A stretch of 64,000 bases of DNA, taken from Vreelandella nanhaiensis. Lineage in GTDB: Bacteria; Pseudomonadota; Gammaproteobacteria; Pseudomonadales; Halomonadaceae. The position numbers were made by a program, and so were the translations under genes. Every line of letters starts with the position of its first letter. Positions within the stretch are counted from its first letter, which is position 1. Shown in pieces: positions 1-8,570 of this stretch. The notes below the pieces were generated by a model that saw only the letters and a program-made list of their open reading frames with translations, searched no databases and was not told where the DNA came from. The stretch is taken from NCBI RefSeq assembly GCF_003990185.1, contig NZ_RZHF01000004.1, positions 558,001-622,000 of the forward strand. The letters run 5' to 3'.

Positions 1-114
1 TATATTGAACGCGCTCCTTGGGCGGTGCTGATTCCAGCGCTTGCGCTGGTGCTGCTTTCGGTACTGGCCGTGTCGCTTTCAAGCTTTGTAGGTTCAAACA
101 AGCCAACCCGTTAA
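1..114 (+). CDS. C-terminal fragment of a membrane protein, possibly an ABC-type permease
   Basis: The window opens inside an open reading frame that ends at a TAA after 37 visible codons. The visible part is one strongly hydrophobic helix (IPALALVLLSVLAVSL) followed by a short polar tail ending KPTR. A W-x-L-I-P-A-L-A-L start to a last membrane helix recalls the C terminus of oligopeptide-type ABC transporter permeases, but this is weak. A clear Rho-independent terminator follows, so it is the last gene of its transcript. The identity needs the upstream sequence. Confidence 0.5.
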   Translation, partial: YIERAPWAVLIPALALVLLSVLAVSLSSFVGSNKPTR

Positions 115-161
115 ATGGCCCATGCAGATGGTTAGGCAATAACTAGGCAAGAGCTAGGCAA

Positions 162-194
162 AAAAATGCCCCCGAAACATCGGGGGCATTTTTG
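162..194. terminator. Rho-independent terminator, bidirectional
   Basis: A perfect stem (ATGCCCCCGA / TCGGGGGCAT) with the 4-nt loop AACA is flanked by A-run and T-run. It can terminate the upstream permease-like gene on the plus strand and bfr on the minus strand, which converge here. Confidence 0.9.
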
Positions 195-246
195 TGTACG
201 CGGCGTTTAAGCGACGCGTTGGTAAGCCCTGCTCTCGATTTAGCGC

Positions 247-732
247 TTACTCGTGATCGCCTGCCAGCTGCATCTGACGCAGCATATAGTTCTGAATACC
301 TACCTGCTCAATCAACTTCAGCTCGGTTTCAATATGGTCGATATGTTCTTCTTCATCGGCGAGCAGATCGCGCAGCAGATCGCGGGTAACGTAGTCTTTC
401 ACGCTCTCGCAATAGGTAATCGCTACAATGTAATCGTTGCGGCCATCATGTTCGATACGTAGATCGCTTTCCAGCATCTCTTTAACGTTTTCGCCAATAT
501 GCAGCTTGCCAAGATCCTGCAGGTTGGGAATACCTTCAAGAAACAGGATGCGCTCGATCAGCTTGTCAGCGTGCTGCATCTCTTCAATGGACTCGTCGTA
601 TTCCCATTTGGCTAGCGCTTTCAGGCCCCAATCCTTGTACATTTTGGCGTGCAAAAAGTATTGGTTGATGGCAATAAGCTCGTTGCCTAATGCTTTGTTG
701 AGATGCTGGATTACCTGGGGATCACCTTTCAT
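247..732 (-). CDS. bfr: Bacterioferritin (haem-containing ferritin)
   Basis: Iron-storage protein that oxidises Fe(II) and stores the mineral inside a 24-subunit cytoplasmic shell. At 161 residues it has the usual family length. All dinuclear ferroxidase ligands are at the canonical positions: Glu18, Glu51, His54, Glu94, Glu127 and His130. The axial haem ligand Met52 is also present, so this is a haem-binding, catalytically complete Bfr rather than the degenerate subunit some pseudomonads carry. It begins MKGDPQVI, as the family does, and lies downstream of bfd on the same strand, separated by a 181-bp leader that contains alternating inverted motifs. Confidence 0.97.
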   Translation of the reverse strand: MKGDPQVIQHLNKALGNELIAINQYFLHAKMYKDWGLKALAKWEYDESIEEMQHADKLIERILFLEGIPNLQDLGKLHIGENVKEMLESDLRIEHDGRNDYIVAITYCESVKDYVTRDLLRDLLADEEEHIDHIETELKLIEQVGIQNYMLRQMQLAGDHE

Positions 733-797
733 GACGTCACCTTTTTCGCTGCAATACCGATAGTTAATCTAACCAATCAAGCAGTTACGTTAATGAA

Positions 798-843
798 GGA
801 GTATAGGCCATGCAAAGGCATACTCCCAGCTTTCTGAGAGTAT
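798..843 (-). repeat. Three alternating GAGTAT/ATACTC elements in the bfr leader
   Basis: GGAGTAT (798-804), ATACTCC (820-826) and GAGTAT (838-843) lie between bfd and bfr. The middle copy can pair with either neighbour, so two mutually exclusive hairpins are possible in the bfr 5' leader. Seen directly; any regulatory role is inference. Confidence 0.4.
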
Positions 844-913
844 AGAGAAGAGGAATAAAAATTCAAACAAATCAGTTATTTGCTAACGATAACCCTAACA
901 AGAGTGATTCGCG

Positions 914-1120
914 TCACACAGCGTAAGCGAGACCCATATCTGCGTCCATACGTGCTTCCTGTAGCGCTTCTTTGGTAAGCGATTTGGCATAACAGGCGCA
1001 CTTGCCGCACTGGGTTGCGCAGCCAGTTGCTTCACGCACTTCTCGCCAGCTGCGAGCTCCGTCGCTTACCTGCTGGCGTATCTGATGATCGGTTACTCCC
1101 TTGCACACACAAACGTACAT
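914..1120 (-). CDS. bfd: Bacterioferritin-associated ferredoxin
   Basis: Small [2Fe-2S] protein that docks on bacterioferritin and supplies electrons to reduce and release stored iron. The protein is 68 residues, starts MYVCVCKGVT, and carries the characteristic cluster ligands Cys4, Cys6, Cys38 and Cys41 (C-x-C ... C-x2-C of the BFD fold). Extra cysteines at 34 and 43 flank the second pair. It is upstream of bfr on the same strand, the usual functional pairing. A Fur-like site and a hairpin that covers its ribosome-binding site lie just upstream, so induction under iron starvation, possibly with translational control, is likely. Confidence 0.95.
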   Translation of the reverse strand: MYVCVCKGVTDHQIRQQVSDGARSWREVREATGCATQCGKCACYAKSLTKEALQEARMDADMGLAYAV

Positions 1121-1125
1121 GGCGA

Positions 1126-1148
1126 CACCTCATAAATCATATGAGGTG
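1126..1148 (-). promoter_or_regulatory. Hairpin sequestering the bfd Shine-Dalgarno
   Basis: In the bfd mRNA the sequence CACCTCAT - 7 nt - ATGAGGTG forms a perfect 8-bp hairpin. Its 3' arm contains the GAGGTG ribosome-binding site, which ends 5 nt before the bfd ATG. The structure is seen directly. That it lowers or regulates translation is inference. Confidence 0.5.
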
Positions 1149-1151
1149 AAT

Positions 1152-1172
1152 GTAAATGATTCGCATACATTT
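1152..1172. promoter_or_regulatory. Possible Fur box upstream of bfd
   Basis: The AT-rich partly palindromic stretch AAATGATTCGCATACATTT resembles the Fur consensus, with roughly half of its 19 positions matching by eye. It lies a few bases upstream of the bfd leader hairpin. bfd is Fur-repressed in other proteobacteria, which makes the assignment plausible but not certain. Confidence 0.35.
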
Positions 1173-1278
1173 TATCAAGTAAAAAAAGATGCCTAATAGT
1201 AGTGATTGCCTTTCATCTAATAATCACCCTACCAATACAATAACTTAGTCGTTACTTGCCTAAATACTGATATACAGA

Positions 1279-1728
1279 TTAACGCTTGGGCAGCAAAACG
1301 GTGCGGGTATTAGAGACCATATCCGGCCAGCTACGGCGCTGAGGATCAATAATCACCCACCAGTACCCAAGCCCCAGCGCCGCCAGCGAGAGCCAGCCAA
1401 TGGCGCAGCGTATCAGGCATTGTTTAAGAGAGGGAATTTGGCCATTAGAGGTTTGCACTTGAAGCCTCCAAGCCTGCATGCCCAGCGTCATCCCGGCGCG
1501 ATGCCAGAAAAAGCAGAAGAAAAATGTGGTAGCCGCCACCAGTACGCCGCGCAGGCTCCATATCGCCAGCGCAGAAGCGCCTACAGCTTGAGCAGGCTGA
1601 CCCAGTATCCATTGGAAAAATGCTAAATGCAGCGTGGTAATCACCAGCCAGAGCGCCAGAACCAGTACGCCATCGTAGATTAGGGCGCCCAGCCGGCGCC
1701 CCAAGCCGGCAGTAACGGGACTAGCCAT
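1279..1728 (-). CDS. RDD-family membrane protein
   Basis: A 149-residue polytopic membrane protein. The N terminus has the RDD-type signature (GRRLGALIYDGVLVLALW: Arg in the first turn and Asp in helix 1), followed by further hydrophobic helices around residues 45-65 and 100-120. The start chosen (MASPVTAG) lies inside the last codons of lptG, as AATGGCTAG, so translation is probably coupled to lptG. An upstream in-frame ATG would overlap lptG by about 85 bp and is less likely. RDD proteins have been linked to transport in some bacteria, but the function here is unknown. Confidence 0.85.
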   Translation of the reverse strand: MASPVTAGLGRRLGALIYDGVLVLALWLVITTLHLAFFQWILGQPAQAVGASALAIWSLRGVLVAATTFFFCFFWHRAGMTLGMQAWRLQVQTSNGQIPSLKQCLIRCAIGWLSLAALGLGYWWVIIDPQRRSWPDMVSNTRTVLLPKR

Positions 1729-2791
1729 TGCGACGCAGGAAGTACACTCCGACAAAGGCACACACAAGCGTGGGTACAAGTACCGCCCATACGGGAGAAA
1801 AGCCAAAAATGGTAGATGCCGGGGCCAGCAGATCCTGGATATATTTAAATGTAAGCCCCGTCACTACGCCGTAAAACACTCGGGTGCCCGCCGCCACGGT
1901 ACGCAGCGGGCCAAATACGAACGACGCCGCAATCAGTACCAACGAGCCCATGGTGAGCGGCATCAGCATTTTTTGCCAGAAGTACAGTAGAGGCTGATCC
2001 GCCTTTAACCCCTGGGCCTGCAGGTAGTTGGCATAGGCCCACAGCTCACTGGGCGCCTGACTTTCGATATCACGCAGCAGGCGCTCAAGCTGTGTAGGGG
2101 TAATATGCGTTTCCCAGAAGGCGCTTTCCTGAGTATCCGATTCGGTATAGTCCTCGTAAATACGCGTAGTGGTGATATTTTCAAGCCGCCAGGCGCCTTG
2201 CTCCCAATGCGCACGATCAGCATGCGTAGCCTCAATCAGGCGGCGGTCATCAAACCGATAGCGGGTTAAATCAAGCACCACATTGTCAGCTCTTATGGCA
2301 CCGAACCGGTAAACGCTATCGCCTTCGAACTGCCAGCCGCTGCGACTGGCGGGCTGGGCACTTTCGCCCTGGCGCTGTTCAAGACGCCACGCTTCGGCAA
2401 ATTGTTCGGTACGTGGGCTTACGAACTCGGCGACCAGCAGTACAACGACCACCACCACCAGTACCGGCTTCATTACGCCCCACACAATGCGCGCAAGCGA
2501 GCGCCCGGCGGCACGCATGACGGTAAGCTCGTTGCTGGAGGCCATGCTACCCAAGCCTATAAGTGCACCGATCAGCACCGCTACGGGGGCGTACTGATAA
2601 AACCGCCATGGCATGCGCATTAACAGATAGAACAGTACATCCAGCGCCGTGTAGTCCTGCTGCACTTTGCTTAACTCACCAATGTAGGCAATGGTGATAT
2701 CCAGGCCCAGCAACACAAACTGAACAATAACAATCGCACCCAGCACGTTGCGGGCAATATAGCGATCCAGGCGGTCGGCCAGTGTCAACAT
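1721..2791 (-). CDS. lptG: LPS export ABC transporter permease LptG
   Basis: Inner-membrane subunit of the LptB2FG complex, which extracts lipopolysaccharide from the inner membrane and passes it to LptC and LptA. The protein has 356 residues (family about 360), with three N-terminal helices, a central periplasmic beta-jellyroll region (about residues 130-265) and three C-terminal helices ending YFLRRNG. It starts in a TAATG overlap with the lptF stop codon, the usual lptF-lptG arrangement, so the two are co-translated. Confidence 0.96.
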   Translation of the reverse strand: MLTLADRLDRYIARNVLGAIVIVQFVLLGLDITIAYIGELSKVQQDYTALDVLFYLLMRMPWRFYQYAPVAVLIGALIGLGSMASSNELTVMRAAGRSLARIVWGVMKPVLVVVVVVLLVAEFVSPRTEQFAEAWRLEQRQGESAQPASRSGWQFEGDSVYRFGAIRADNVVLDLTRYRFDDRRLIEATHADRAHWEQGAWRLENITTTRIYEDYTESDTQESAFWETHITPTQLERLLRDIESQAPSELWAYANYLQAQGLKADQPLLYFWQKMLMPLTMGSLVLIAASFVFGPLRTVAAGTRVFYGVVTGLTFKYIQDLLAPASTIFGFSPVWAVLVPTLVCAFVGVYFLRRNG

Positions 2792-3864
2792 TAACGCATC
2801 CCCTTACGCTGTGAGCGCCATAAAAGCAGCAGCCCTAACCCCAAGAACAGGAGATGAACCGGCCAGACACCTATTACTGTTGGCAGGCTTCCACTACCAA
2901 TAGCGTCCACCGCCGCCAGCAGCAGACTCAAATAGGCAACGTATAGAAAGATCGCTGGCAGCAGCTTGCCAAACCGACCCTGACGCGGGTTCACCCGGGA
3001 AAGCGGCTGGGCGAGCAGCGCCAGGATGAAGACCATAAAAGGCAGCCCGGCTCGCCACTGAAATTGTGCCTGGGCGCGCGGGTTAGGATCGTGCCACAGC
3101 TCCTGCGTTGTGGCGTACTCGAGCGAATCAAGTTCCTGAAGACTACGGCTTAGGCCAAGCCGCATGGTATAGCGCTCAAAGGTCAACCGTTGGGCATCGT
3201 TTTGCCCCGGCATTACGCCGTAGCGCTCGCCGTTTTCCAGCACCAAAAAGCGGCTGCCCGTTTCGACCCGGGTTTCCTGATAGCCTGACCCTGCCCGTGT
3301 CACGAAGCTATGCGGGCTTTCAGGACCTGGTTGCTCATGAACCAGCACTTCCTGCATTTTGGTGCCATCGCTACTGAAATCACTGATATAGGCCGTTCGG
3401 CCACCACCGAAATCCTGAAACCGTCCTGGCGCCAGTACCGAGACATCCAGCCGGCTGCGCTGCTCCTCAAGGGTGGCAGCGGTTTGCAACGCCCCGGCCG
3501 GAGTTAGCCACAGGCTGCAAAGGGCGACCAATACCGCCACAATAGAGGCGGGCAGAAACGTTACCCGTAAAAGGCGCAGCGGGCTCATGCCGCAGGCGAC
3601 CATCACGGTGATTTCGCTGTTCATGTAAAGCTGGCCATAAGCCAGTAAAATCCCCAGGAAGAACGCCAGCGGCAGTACCAGTTCCATAAAGCCCGGTAGA
3701 TGAAACATCATCAGGCTGCCCAGGATGGTGACCGGAAAATCGCCCTCTGCCGCATCTGAAAAGTAGCGGATAAAACGACTGCCCATGATGACCAGCAGCA
3801 AAATGCCGGCGACCGCCGACATGGTGAGTAACACTTCGCGGGTTAAGTACCGAAATAAAATCAA
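2791..3864 (-). CDS. lptF: LPS export ABC transporter permease LptF
   Basis: Partner permease of LptG in the LptB2FG lipopolysaccharide extractor. At 357 residues it is close to the usual 366. It begins MILFRYLTREVL with membrane helices near residues 12-32 and 50-75, has a periplasmic jellyroll domain in the middle, and has three helices at the C terminus. A good ribosome-binding site (GGAGAGGG) precedes the ATG. It is transcribed divergently from pepA across a roughly 120-bp promoter region, the arrangement seen in Pseudomonas and relatives. Confidence 0.96.
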   Translation of the reverse strand: MILFRYLTREVLLTMSAVAGILLLVIMGSRFIRYFSDAAEGDFPVTILGSLMMFHLPGFMELVLPLAFFLGILLAYGQLYMNSEITVMVACGMSPLRLLRVTFLPASIVAVLVALCSLWLTPAGALQTAATLEEQRSRLDVSVLAPGRFQDFGGGRTAYISDFSSDGTKMQEVLVHEQPGPESPHSFVTRAGSGYQETRVETGSRFLVLENGERYGVMPGQNDAQRLTFERYTMRLGLSRSLQELDSLEYATTQELWHDPNPRAQAQFQWRAGLPFMVFILALLAQPLSRVNPRQGRFGKLLPAIFLYVAYLSLLLAAVDAIGSGSLPTVIGVWPVHLLFLGLGLLLLWRSQRKGMR

Positions 3865-3986
3865 CGCCCTCTCCGGCTAATCATGCAGGATGCCATGCAA
3901 TGCGCGCATGGCTTGGGTACACTAAACGAACACTCAGTACGGGGCATTATCCCGAATCCCTCGATGCTTGTCTTGTTGGAGACGTC

Positions 3987-5504
3987 ATGGAATTTTCCGT
4001 TCAGACCGCCAATCCGGCCAAAGCCGAAACGGCTTGTCTCGTCATCCCCCTGTTTAAAGGTAGCCACTTACTGCCCACTGCGGCCAGCCTGGACGACGCC
4101 AGCGAGCGTTTAATTAGTCAATTGCTTACGCGTGGCGATTTCGACGCCGCCCTTGGCAATGTTCAGATGATCCCCTTTGCGCCAGGCCTATGTGCCGAGC
4201 GGCTTTTACTAGTAGGCCTCGGTGAGCGCGAAAAGTGCCAGGAAGCCGCCTTTTTAAAAGCGCTGGATGCAGCCATGGCGGCGCTTGCCAAACTGCCTGT
4301 GGATGAAGCAAGCATCGCGTTTAATGATGTCCCCCTTGAAAGCCGCGAAAGTGACTGGAAAGCCCGCAAGGTATTGGAAGCTGCTGAGCGGGCGGTGTAC
4401 CGCTTCGACCAGTTTAAGTCTCAGCCCGCGCCTTTAGCGAGCCTTAAAGCGCTCACGCTGATCTGCGAGCCTGAAAATGCCACGCTTGCCAAGCAGGGTG
4501 CCCGCATTGGCGCCGCTATTGGCCAGGGCATTAACTACACCCGCACGCTGGGTAACCTGCCGGGCAATGTATGCACACCACGCTATCTTGCCGAACAGGC
4601 CGAGGAGTTGGGCCGAGCATCCAACGGCGCGCTAGAGGTTGATATTCTCGACGAAGAAGCGCTGGAAGCGCTGGGCGCGGGCTCCTTGCTGTCCGTAGGC
4701 CGGGGTAGCAACGAACCTAGCCGCTTGATTGTCATGAAGTACAACGGCGCAGCTGAGCGTGAAGAGGCACCCCACGTTCTGGTAGGTAAAGGGATCACCT
4801 TTGATACCGGCGGTATTTCGCTGAAACCCGGCGAAGGCATGGACGAAATGAAGTTCGACATGTGCGGTGCAGCCAGCGTGTTTGGCACCGTGAAGACGAT
4901 GTTGACCATCAAGCCCAAGCTTAACCTGGTCTTCATCGTCGCTGCGGCAGAAAACATGCCAGACGGCCTGGCCACCAAGCCCGGCGATATCATTAAAACG
5001 CTCAAGGGCTTGACGGTTGAAGTATTGAATACCGACGCCGAGGGTCGCTTGGTGCTGTGCGATGCGCTGACCTACGCCGAGCGCTTCAAGCCGGCAAGTG
5101 TTGTGGATATCGCAACCCTCACTGGCGCGGTGATTGTTGGCCTGGGTCACCACGCGACTGGCTTGCTCTCCAATGACGACGACTTGGCGCTCGATTTATT
5201 AGAAGCGGGCGAAGCGGCCTGGGACCGCGCCTGGCACCTGCCCCTTTGGGATGAGTACCAGGAGCAGCTGGAATCCAACTTTGCGGATCTGGCCAATATC
5301 GGCGGGCGCCCGGCGGGTACGATCACTGCGGCGTGCTTTTTGTCGCGCTTTGCCGACCACTTCCCCTGGGCGCATCTGGATATCGCCGGTACGGCCTGGC
5401 ATTCAGGTAAACAGAAAGGCGCTACCGGCCGCCCGGTTGGTCTGCTTTCGCAATACCTGCTGGACCGTGAAGCCGACGCCCAGGTAGAAAGTAGCGCCAA
5501 TTAA
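3987..5504 (+). CDS. pepA: Leucyl (cytosol) aminopeptidase A
   Basis: M17-family dinuclear metallo-aminopeptidase that removes N-terminal residues from peptides in the cytoplasm. It forms hexamers in characterised relatives. The 505-residue length matches the family. The family signature NTDAEGRLVL is present, and VGKGITFDTGGISLKP supplies the metal-binding Lys and Asp. The start was set at MEFSVQTAN because GGAG lies 6 nt upstream. The open frame extends 29 codons further but without a ribosome-binding site, and it would run into the divergent lptF promoter region. Confidence 0.97.
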   Translation: MEFSVQTANPAKAETACLVIPLFKGSHLLPTAASLDDASERLISQLLTRGDFDAALGNVQMIPFAPGLCAERLLLVGLGEREKCQEAAFLKALDAAMAALAKLPVDEASIAFNDVPLESRESDWKARKVLEAAERAVYRFDQFKSQPAPLASLKALTLICEPENATLAKQGARIGAAIGQGINYTRTLGNLPGNVCTPRYLAEQAEELGRASNGALEVDILDEEALEALGAGSLLSVGRGSNEPSRLIVMKYNGAAEREEAPHVLVGKGITFDTGGISLKPGEGMDEMKFDMCGAASVFGTVKTMLTIKPKLNLVFIVAAAENMPDGLATKPGDIIKTLKGLTVEVLNTDAEGRLVLCDALTYAERFKPASVVDIATLTGAVIVGLGHHATGLLSNDDDLALDLLEAGEAAWDRAWHLPLWDEYQEQLESNFADLANIGGRPAGTITAACFLSRFADHFPWAHLDIAGTAWHSGKQKGATGRPVGLLSQYLLDREADAQVESSAN

Positions 5505-5657
5505 TATCCTGATTGAGCGCTCGATGGTTGCCTTTCAGGGCGACAACCGTTAAATCTGAAAGTATTAGCGTGTGCCAGCCCTTTATGACGCACGCTACTC
5601 TTGATCATATGCTTACATTTGCCCTTCGGGGTCTGGCTCTAGCGGAGAAAACACGCC

Positions 5658-6764
5658 GTGCCCACTAGCTCTACATCATTTGAAGTTCTGCCGTCCAACC
5701 AGCCGACGGCTGGCAGTATCCGTGACAACATTCTGGCCAACCCTGGGTTTGGTAAATACTTCACCGACCATATGGTCAATGTCCGTTGGACGGTCGACGC
5801 TGGCTGGCACGGCCACCAGGTGCGTCCCTACGGCCCGTTAACCCTCGACCCGGCCGCCTCCGTACTGCATTACGGCCAGGAAATTTTTGAAGGCATCAAG
5901 GCCTATCGCCATGCTGATGGCTCGGTCTGGACCTTCCGCCCCGAGAAAAATGCCGAGCGTTTCCGCCGCAGCGCCCGCCGTTTGGCGCTGCCGGAGCTCA
6001 CTGACGAGGATTTCATCGGCTCCATCAAGGCACTGCTGGCCCAAGACCACACCTGGGTACCCACGCCGTCAAGCGATACCGATGAGTGCAGCCTGTATCT
6101 TCGCCCGTTCATGATCGCCTCCGAAGCCTTCTTGGGCGTACGCCCGGCCCACGAAGTGGATTACTACGTGATCGCCTCACCGGCGGCCTCCTACTTCAAA
6201 GGCGGCATCAGCCCGGTTTCCATTTGGCTCTCCTCCCACTATAAGCGTGCAGCCGCGGGCGGTACCGGCTTTGCCAAGTGCGGCGGCAACTATGCGGCGT
6301 CCTTGGCCGCGCAGAAAGAGGCCGAGTCTCACGGCTGTGGTCAGGTAGTATTCCTTGATGCCGCTGAAAGCAAGTGGATCGAAGAGCTGGGCGGCATGAA
6401 CCTGTTTTTTGTCTTCAAGGATGGCCGCCTGGTCACCCCGCGCCTCACCGATACCATTTTAGAAGGCGTTACCCGCAACTCGGTGCTCACCCTTGCCAAA
6501 GATGAGGGCCTAACGCCTGAAGAACGTCCGATCAGCATTGACGAGTGGCGCGAAGGTGCGGCTTCCGGCGAGATCACCGAAGTATTCGCCTGCGGCACTG
6601 CCGCGGTCATCACCCCGGTAGGCGAGCTGGTCACCGAAGACGAGCGCATTCGCCTGAACGGCGACGGCGGCAATGAAGTGGCCATGCGCATTCGTAAAAA
6701 ACTGCTCGACGTGCAGTACGGCCGCAGCGAAGACAAGCACGGTTGGCTCACTCAACTGGTGTAA
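5658..6764 (+). CDS. ilvE: Branched-chain amino-acid aminotransferase
   Basis: PLP-dependent fold-IV transaminase that performs the last step of valine, leucine and isoleucine synthesis, and the reverse reaction, with glutamate/2-oxoglutarate. The 368 residues are of the larger BCAT type, with YGQEIFEGIKAYR near residue 75 and GTGFAKCGGNYAASL, whose Lys is the PLP Schiff-base residue. It starts at a GTG with GGAG about 11 nt upstream. It sits between pepA and holC, which are adjacent in most gammaproteobacteria, and is therefore an insertion into a conserved cluster. Its product class (Val/Leu/Ile) is thematically close to valS downstream. Confidence 0.95.
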   Translation: MPTSSTSFEVLPSNQPTAGSIRDNILANPGFGKYFTDHMVNVRWTVDAGWHGHQVRPYGPLTLDPAASVLHYGQEIFEGIKAYRHADGSVWTFRPEKNAERFRRSARRLALPELTDEDFIGSIKALLAQDHTWVPTPSSDTDECSLYLRPFMIASEAFLGVRPAHEVDYYVIASPAASYFKGGISPVSIWLSSHYKRAAAGGTGFAKCGGNYAASLAAQKEAESHGCGQVVFLDAAESKWIEELGGMNLFFVFKDGRLVTPRLTDTILEGVTRNSVLTLAKDEGLTPEERPISIDEWREGAASGEITEVFACGTAAVITPVGELVTEDERIRLNGDGGNEVAMRIRKKLLDVQYGRSEDKHGWLTQLV

Positions 6765-6773
6765 TACCCTCCC

Positions 6774-6800
6774 GCCGCCGCCAACAATGGCGGCGGCTTT
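6774..6800 (+). terminator. GC-rich hairpin after ilvE, possible weak terminator
   Basis: A perfect 9-bp stem GCCGCCGCC / GGCGGCGGC with the loop AACAAT is followed by only three T residues. It probably attenuates rather than stops transcription into holC. Confidence 0.5.
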
Positions 6801-6826
6801 GGAACGTTGAAAGAGCGGGAGCCGCC

Positions 6827-7258
6827 ATGGCGCGCATCGACTTTTATATTCTCCCCGATACCACCCTGGAAGCGCGTTTGGCCTTCGCCTGCAAATTGGC
6901 CGAAACCATCTGGCGCAAGGGCTATCGTTTGCACCTCCACTGCGAAGACAAGGCCCTGGCCGAGCAAGCCGATAAGGCCCTGTGGAGTTTTCGCGAAGAC
7001 GCCTATCTCCCCCACGCCCTTGAAGACAGTGACATGGCAAGCAGCGTGCCGGTCACGCTGGGCTGGCAGAAGTTGCCAATACCTATCGAGGAGACCGCGC
7101 TTTTAAATCTGCACCCCGAAATTCCTGATGGCGTTGAGCGCTACGCGCGTATCGCCGAAATCATTAACCAGCACCAAGACGTGCTGGTCGCCAAGCGCGC
7201 CTGCTGGCAGCGCTACAAAGAGCTCGGCCATGAAGTGGTGCCGCATAAGCTTGGCTAG
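6827..7258 (+). CDS. holC: DNA polymerase III chi subunit
   Basis: Accessory subunit of the clamp loader that links it to single-stranded-DNA-binding protein. The 143-residue protein is about the size of E. coli HolC and starts MARIDFYILP, as the family does, with the conserved central core LAFACKLAETIWRKGYRLHL. The start has a GGGAG site 5-6 nt upstream; an open frame reaching back into ilvE is ignored. It is normally directly between pepA and valS. Here ilvE precedes it and an MFS gene follows. Confidence 0.93.
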   Translation: MARIDFYILPDTTLEARLAFACKLAETIWRKGYRLHLHCEDKALAEQADKALWSFREDAYLPHALEDSDMASSVPVTLGWQKLPIPIEETALLNLHPEIPDGVERYARIAEIINQHQDVLVAKRACWQRYKELGHEVVPHKLG

Positions 7259-7304
7259 GCCAGAGCGCTCTGTAAAACATCAATAATTACCAAAGAGCCT
7301 TTTC

Positions 7305-8507
7305 ATGTCTTCTCAACACGCCACTCGCACACGGTTTGCTCGTTACCCGCTGACCGTGATCGTTATCGCCCAGCTGTTTGGCACCTCACTGTGGTTCAGC
7401 GTCAACGGCATAGGCCCTGCGCTGCAGGCAGCGGTTGGGCTGAGCGAGGGCGACTTGGGGCTTTTAACTATCGCCGTTCAGGCCGGGTTTATTAGCGGTA
7501 CGCTGCTGATTGCTACTACCGGCCTTGCCGACCGCATGCGGGCAAGTCATCTGTTTGCGATTTCCGCCGTACTCGGTGCGTTCATCAACGCGGCATTTAT
7601 CGGTCTTGCAGAGAACATCACGCTGGCCGCGGCCGCCCGTTTTGCCACCGGGCTTTGCCTGGCGGGCATCTATCCTCTGGGCATGAAGCTTGTCGTCAGT
7701 TGGACACCCAGCCACGCAGGTGCCGCGCTGGGTTGGCTTGTCGGCATGTTGACCCTCGGCATTGCCTCGCCGCATCTGCTGCGCGGTTTAACGTTAACCC
7801 TGCCTTGGCAGTGGCCGCTATTGCTGGCCTCTCTTCTGGCGCTGATGGCCGCGGTGATGATTTACCGGTTAGGCGTGGGACCCCATTTGCCCACCAAAGC
7901 CGGAAGCGGCCGCCCTTGGGCAGGGCTTAGCGCTTTCAAGCAGCGCTCGTTTCGCAAAGCCGCTTTGGGCTACTTCGGCCACTGCTGGGAACTTTATGCC
8001 TTCTGGGCGCTGGTCCCCTTTTTGGTTATCCGCGAGCTTGAACGGTTAAACGCATCAGCGAGCCTTCAACCGTGGTTAACCTTTGTGGTCATTGCGCTGG
8101 GCCTGCCAGGCTGCGTGTGGGCGGGAAAGTGGAGCCGCAAAGTAGGCAGCGCCCATGTCGCTTTTGTGGCACTGTTTACCTCTGGTGCGCTTTGCCTGGC
8201 TTATCCATTGCTAGGCAGTCTTCCGCCCTGGCTATTACTGATGCTTTTGGGTCTTTGGGGTGTTAGCGTGATTGCTGACTCGGCGCAGTTTTCTGCCCTG
8301 GCGTCTGCTCATGCCCCGCCCGAACGGCTGGGCGCGGCGCTGGCCATGATGAACGCCATTGGTTTTGGGTTAACCATTCCCTCTATCGCGCTGGTAACCG
8401 CCTTGTGGTCAAGCCAGAGCCTGACTGTTATCTGGTGGCTGCTCCCAGGCCCGGTATTGGGTCTGATTGCCATGCACGGTCTTAACCATCACTCGCCAAG
8501 GGCCTGA
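7305..8507 (+). CDS. Major facilitator superfamily transporter
   Basis: A 400-residue polytopic protein with about twelve hydrophobic segments and the overall MFS layout. The first helix contains QLFGTSLWFSVNGIG, and the loop between helices 2 and 3 has the shortened motif GLADRMRASH (compare G-x3-D-R-x-G-R). A 46-bp gap separates it from holC. The substrate cannot be inferred from sequence. It interrupts the usual holC-valS adjacency, so it may be a lineage-specific insertion. Confidence 0.88.
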   Translation: MSSQHATRTRFARYPLTVIVIAQLFGTSLWFSVNGIGPALQAAVGLSEGDLGLLTIAVQAGFISGTLLIATTGLADRMRASHLFAISAVLGAFINAAFIGLAENITLAAAARFATGLCLAGIYPLGMKLVVSWTPSHAGAALGWLVGMLTLGIASPHLLRGLTLTLPWQWPLLLASLLALMAAVMIYRLGVGPHLPTKAGSGRPWAGLSAFKQRSFRKAALGYFGHCWELYAFWALVPFLVIRELERLNASASLQPWLTFVVIALGLPGCVWAGKWSRKVGSAHVAFVALFTSGALCLAYPLLGSLPPWLLLMLLGLWGVSVIADSAQFSALASAHAPPERLGAALAMMNAIGFGLTIPSIALVTALWSSQSLTVIWWLLPGPVLGLIAMHGLNHHSPRA

Positions 8508-8533
8508 CGCTTTAGCGCTTATCGCGCTATACT
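8504..8533 (+). promoter_or_regulatory. Candidate sigma70 promoter for valS
   Basis: CTGACG and TATACT with an 18-bp spacer lie 38 bp before the valS ATG, overlapping the end of the MFS gene. The match to consensus is good at -10 and moderate at -35. Confidence 0.45.
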
Positions 8534-8570
8534 TGTCGCCATTTTTTTGCACGTTGTGAGCCGACTCCCC

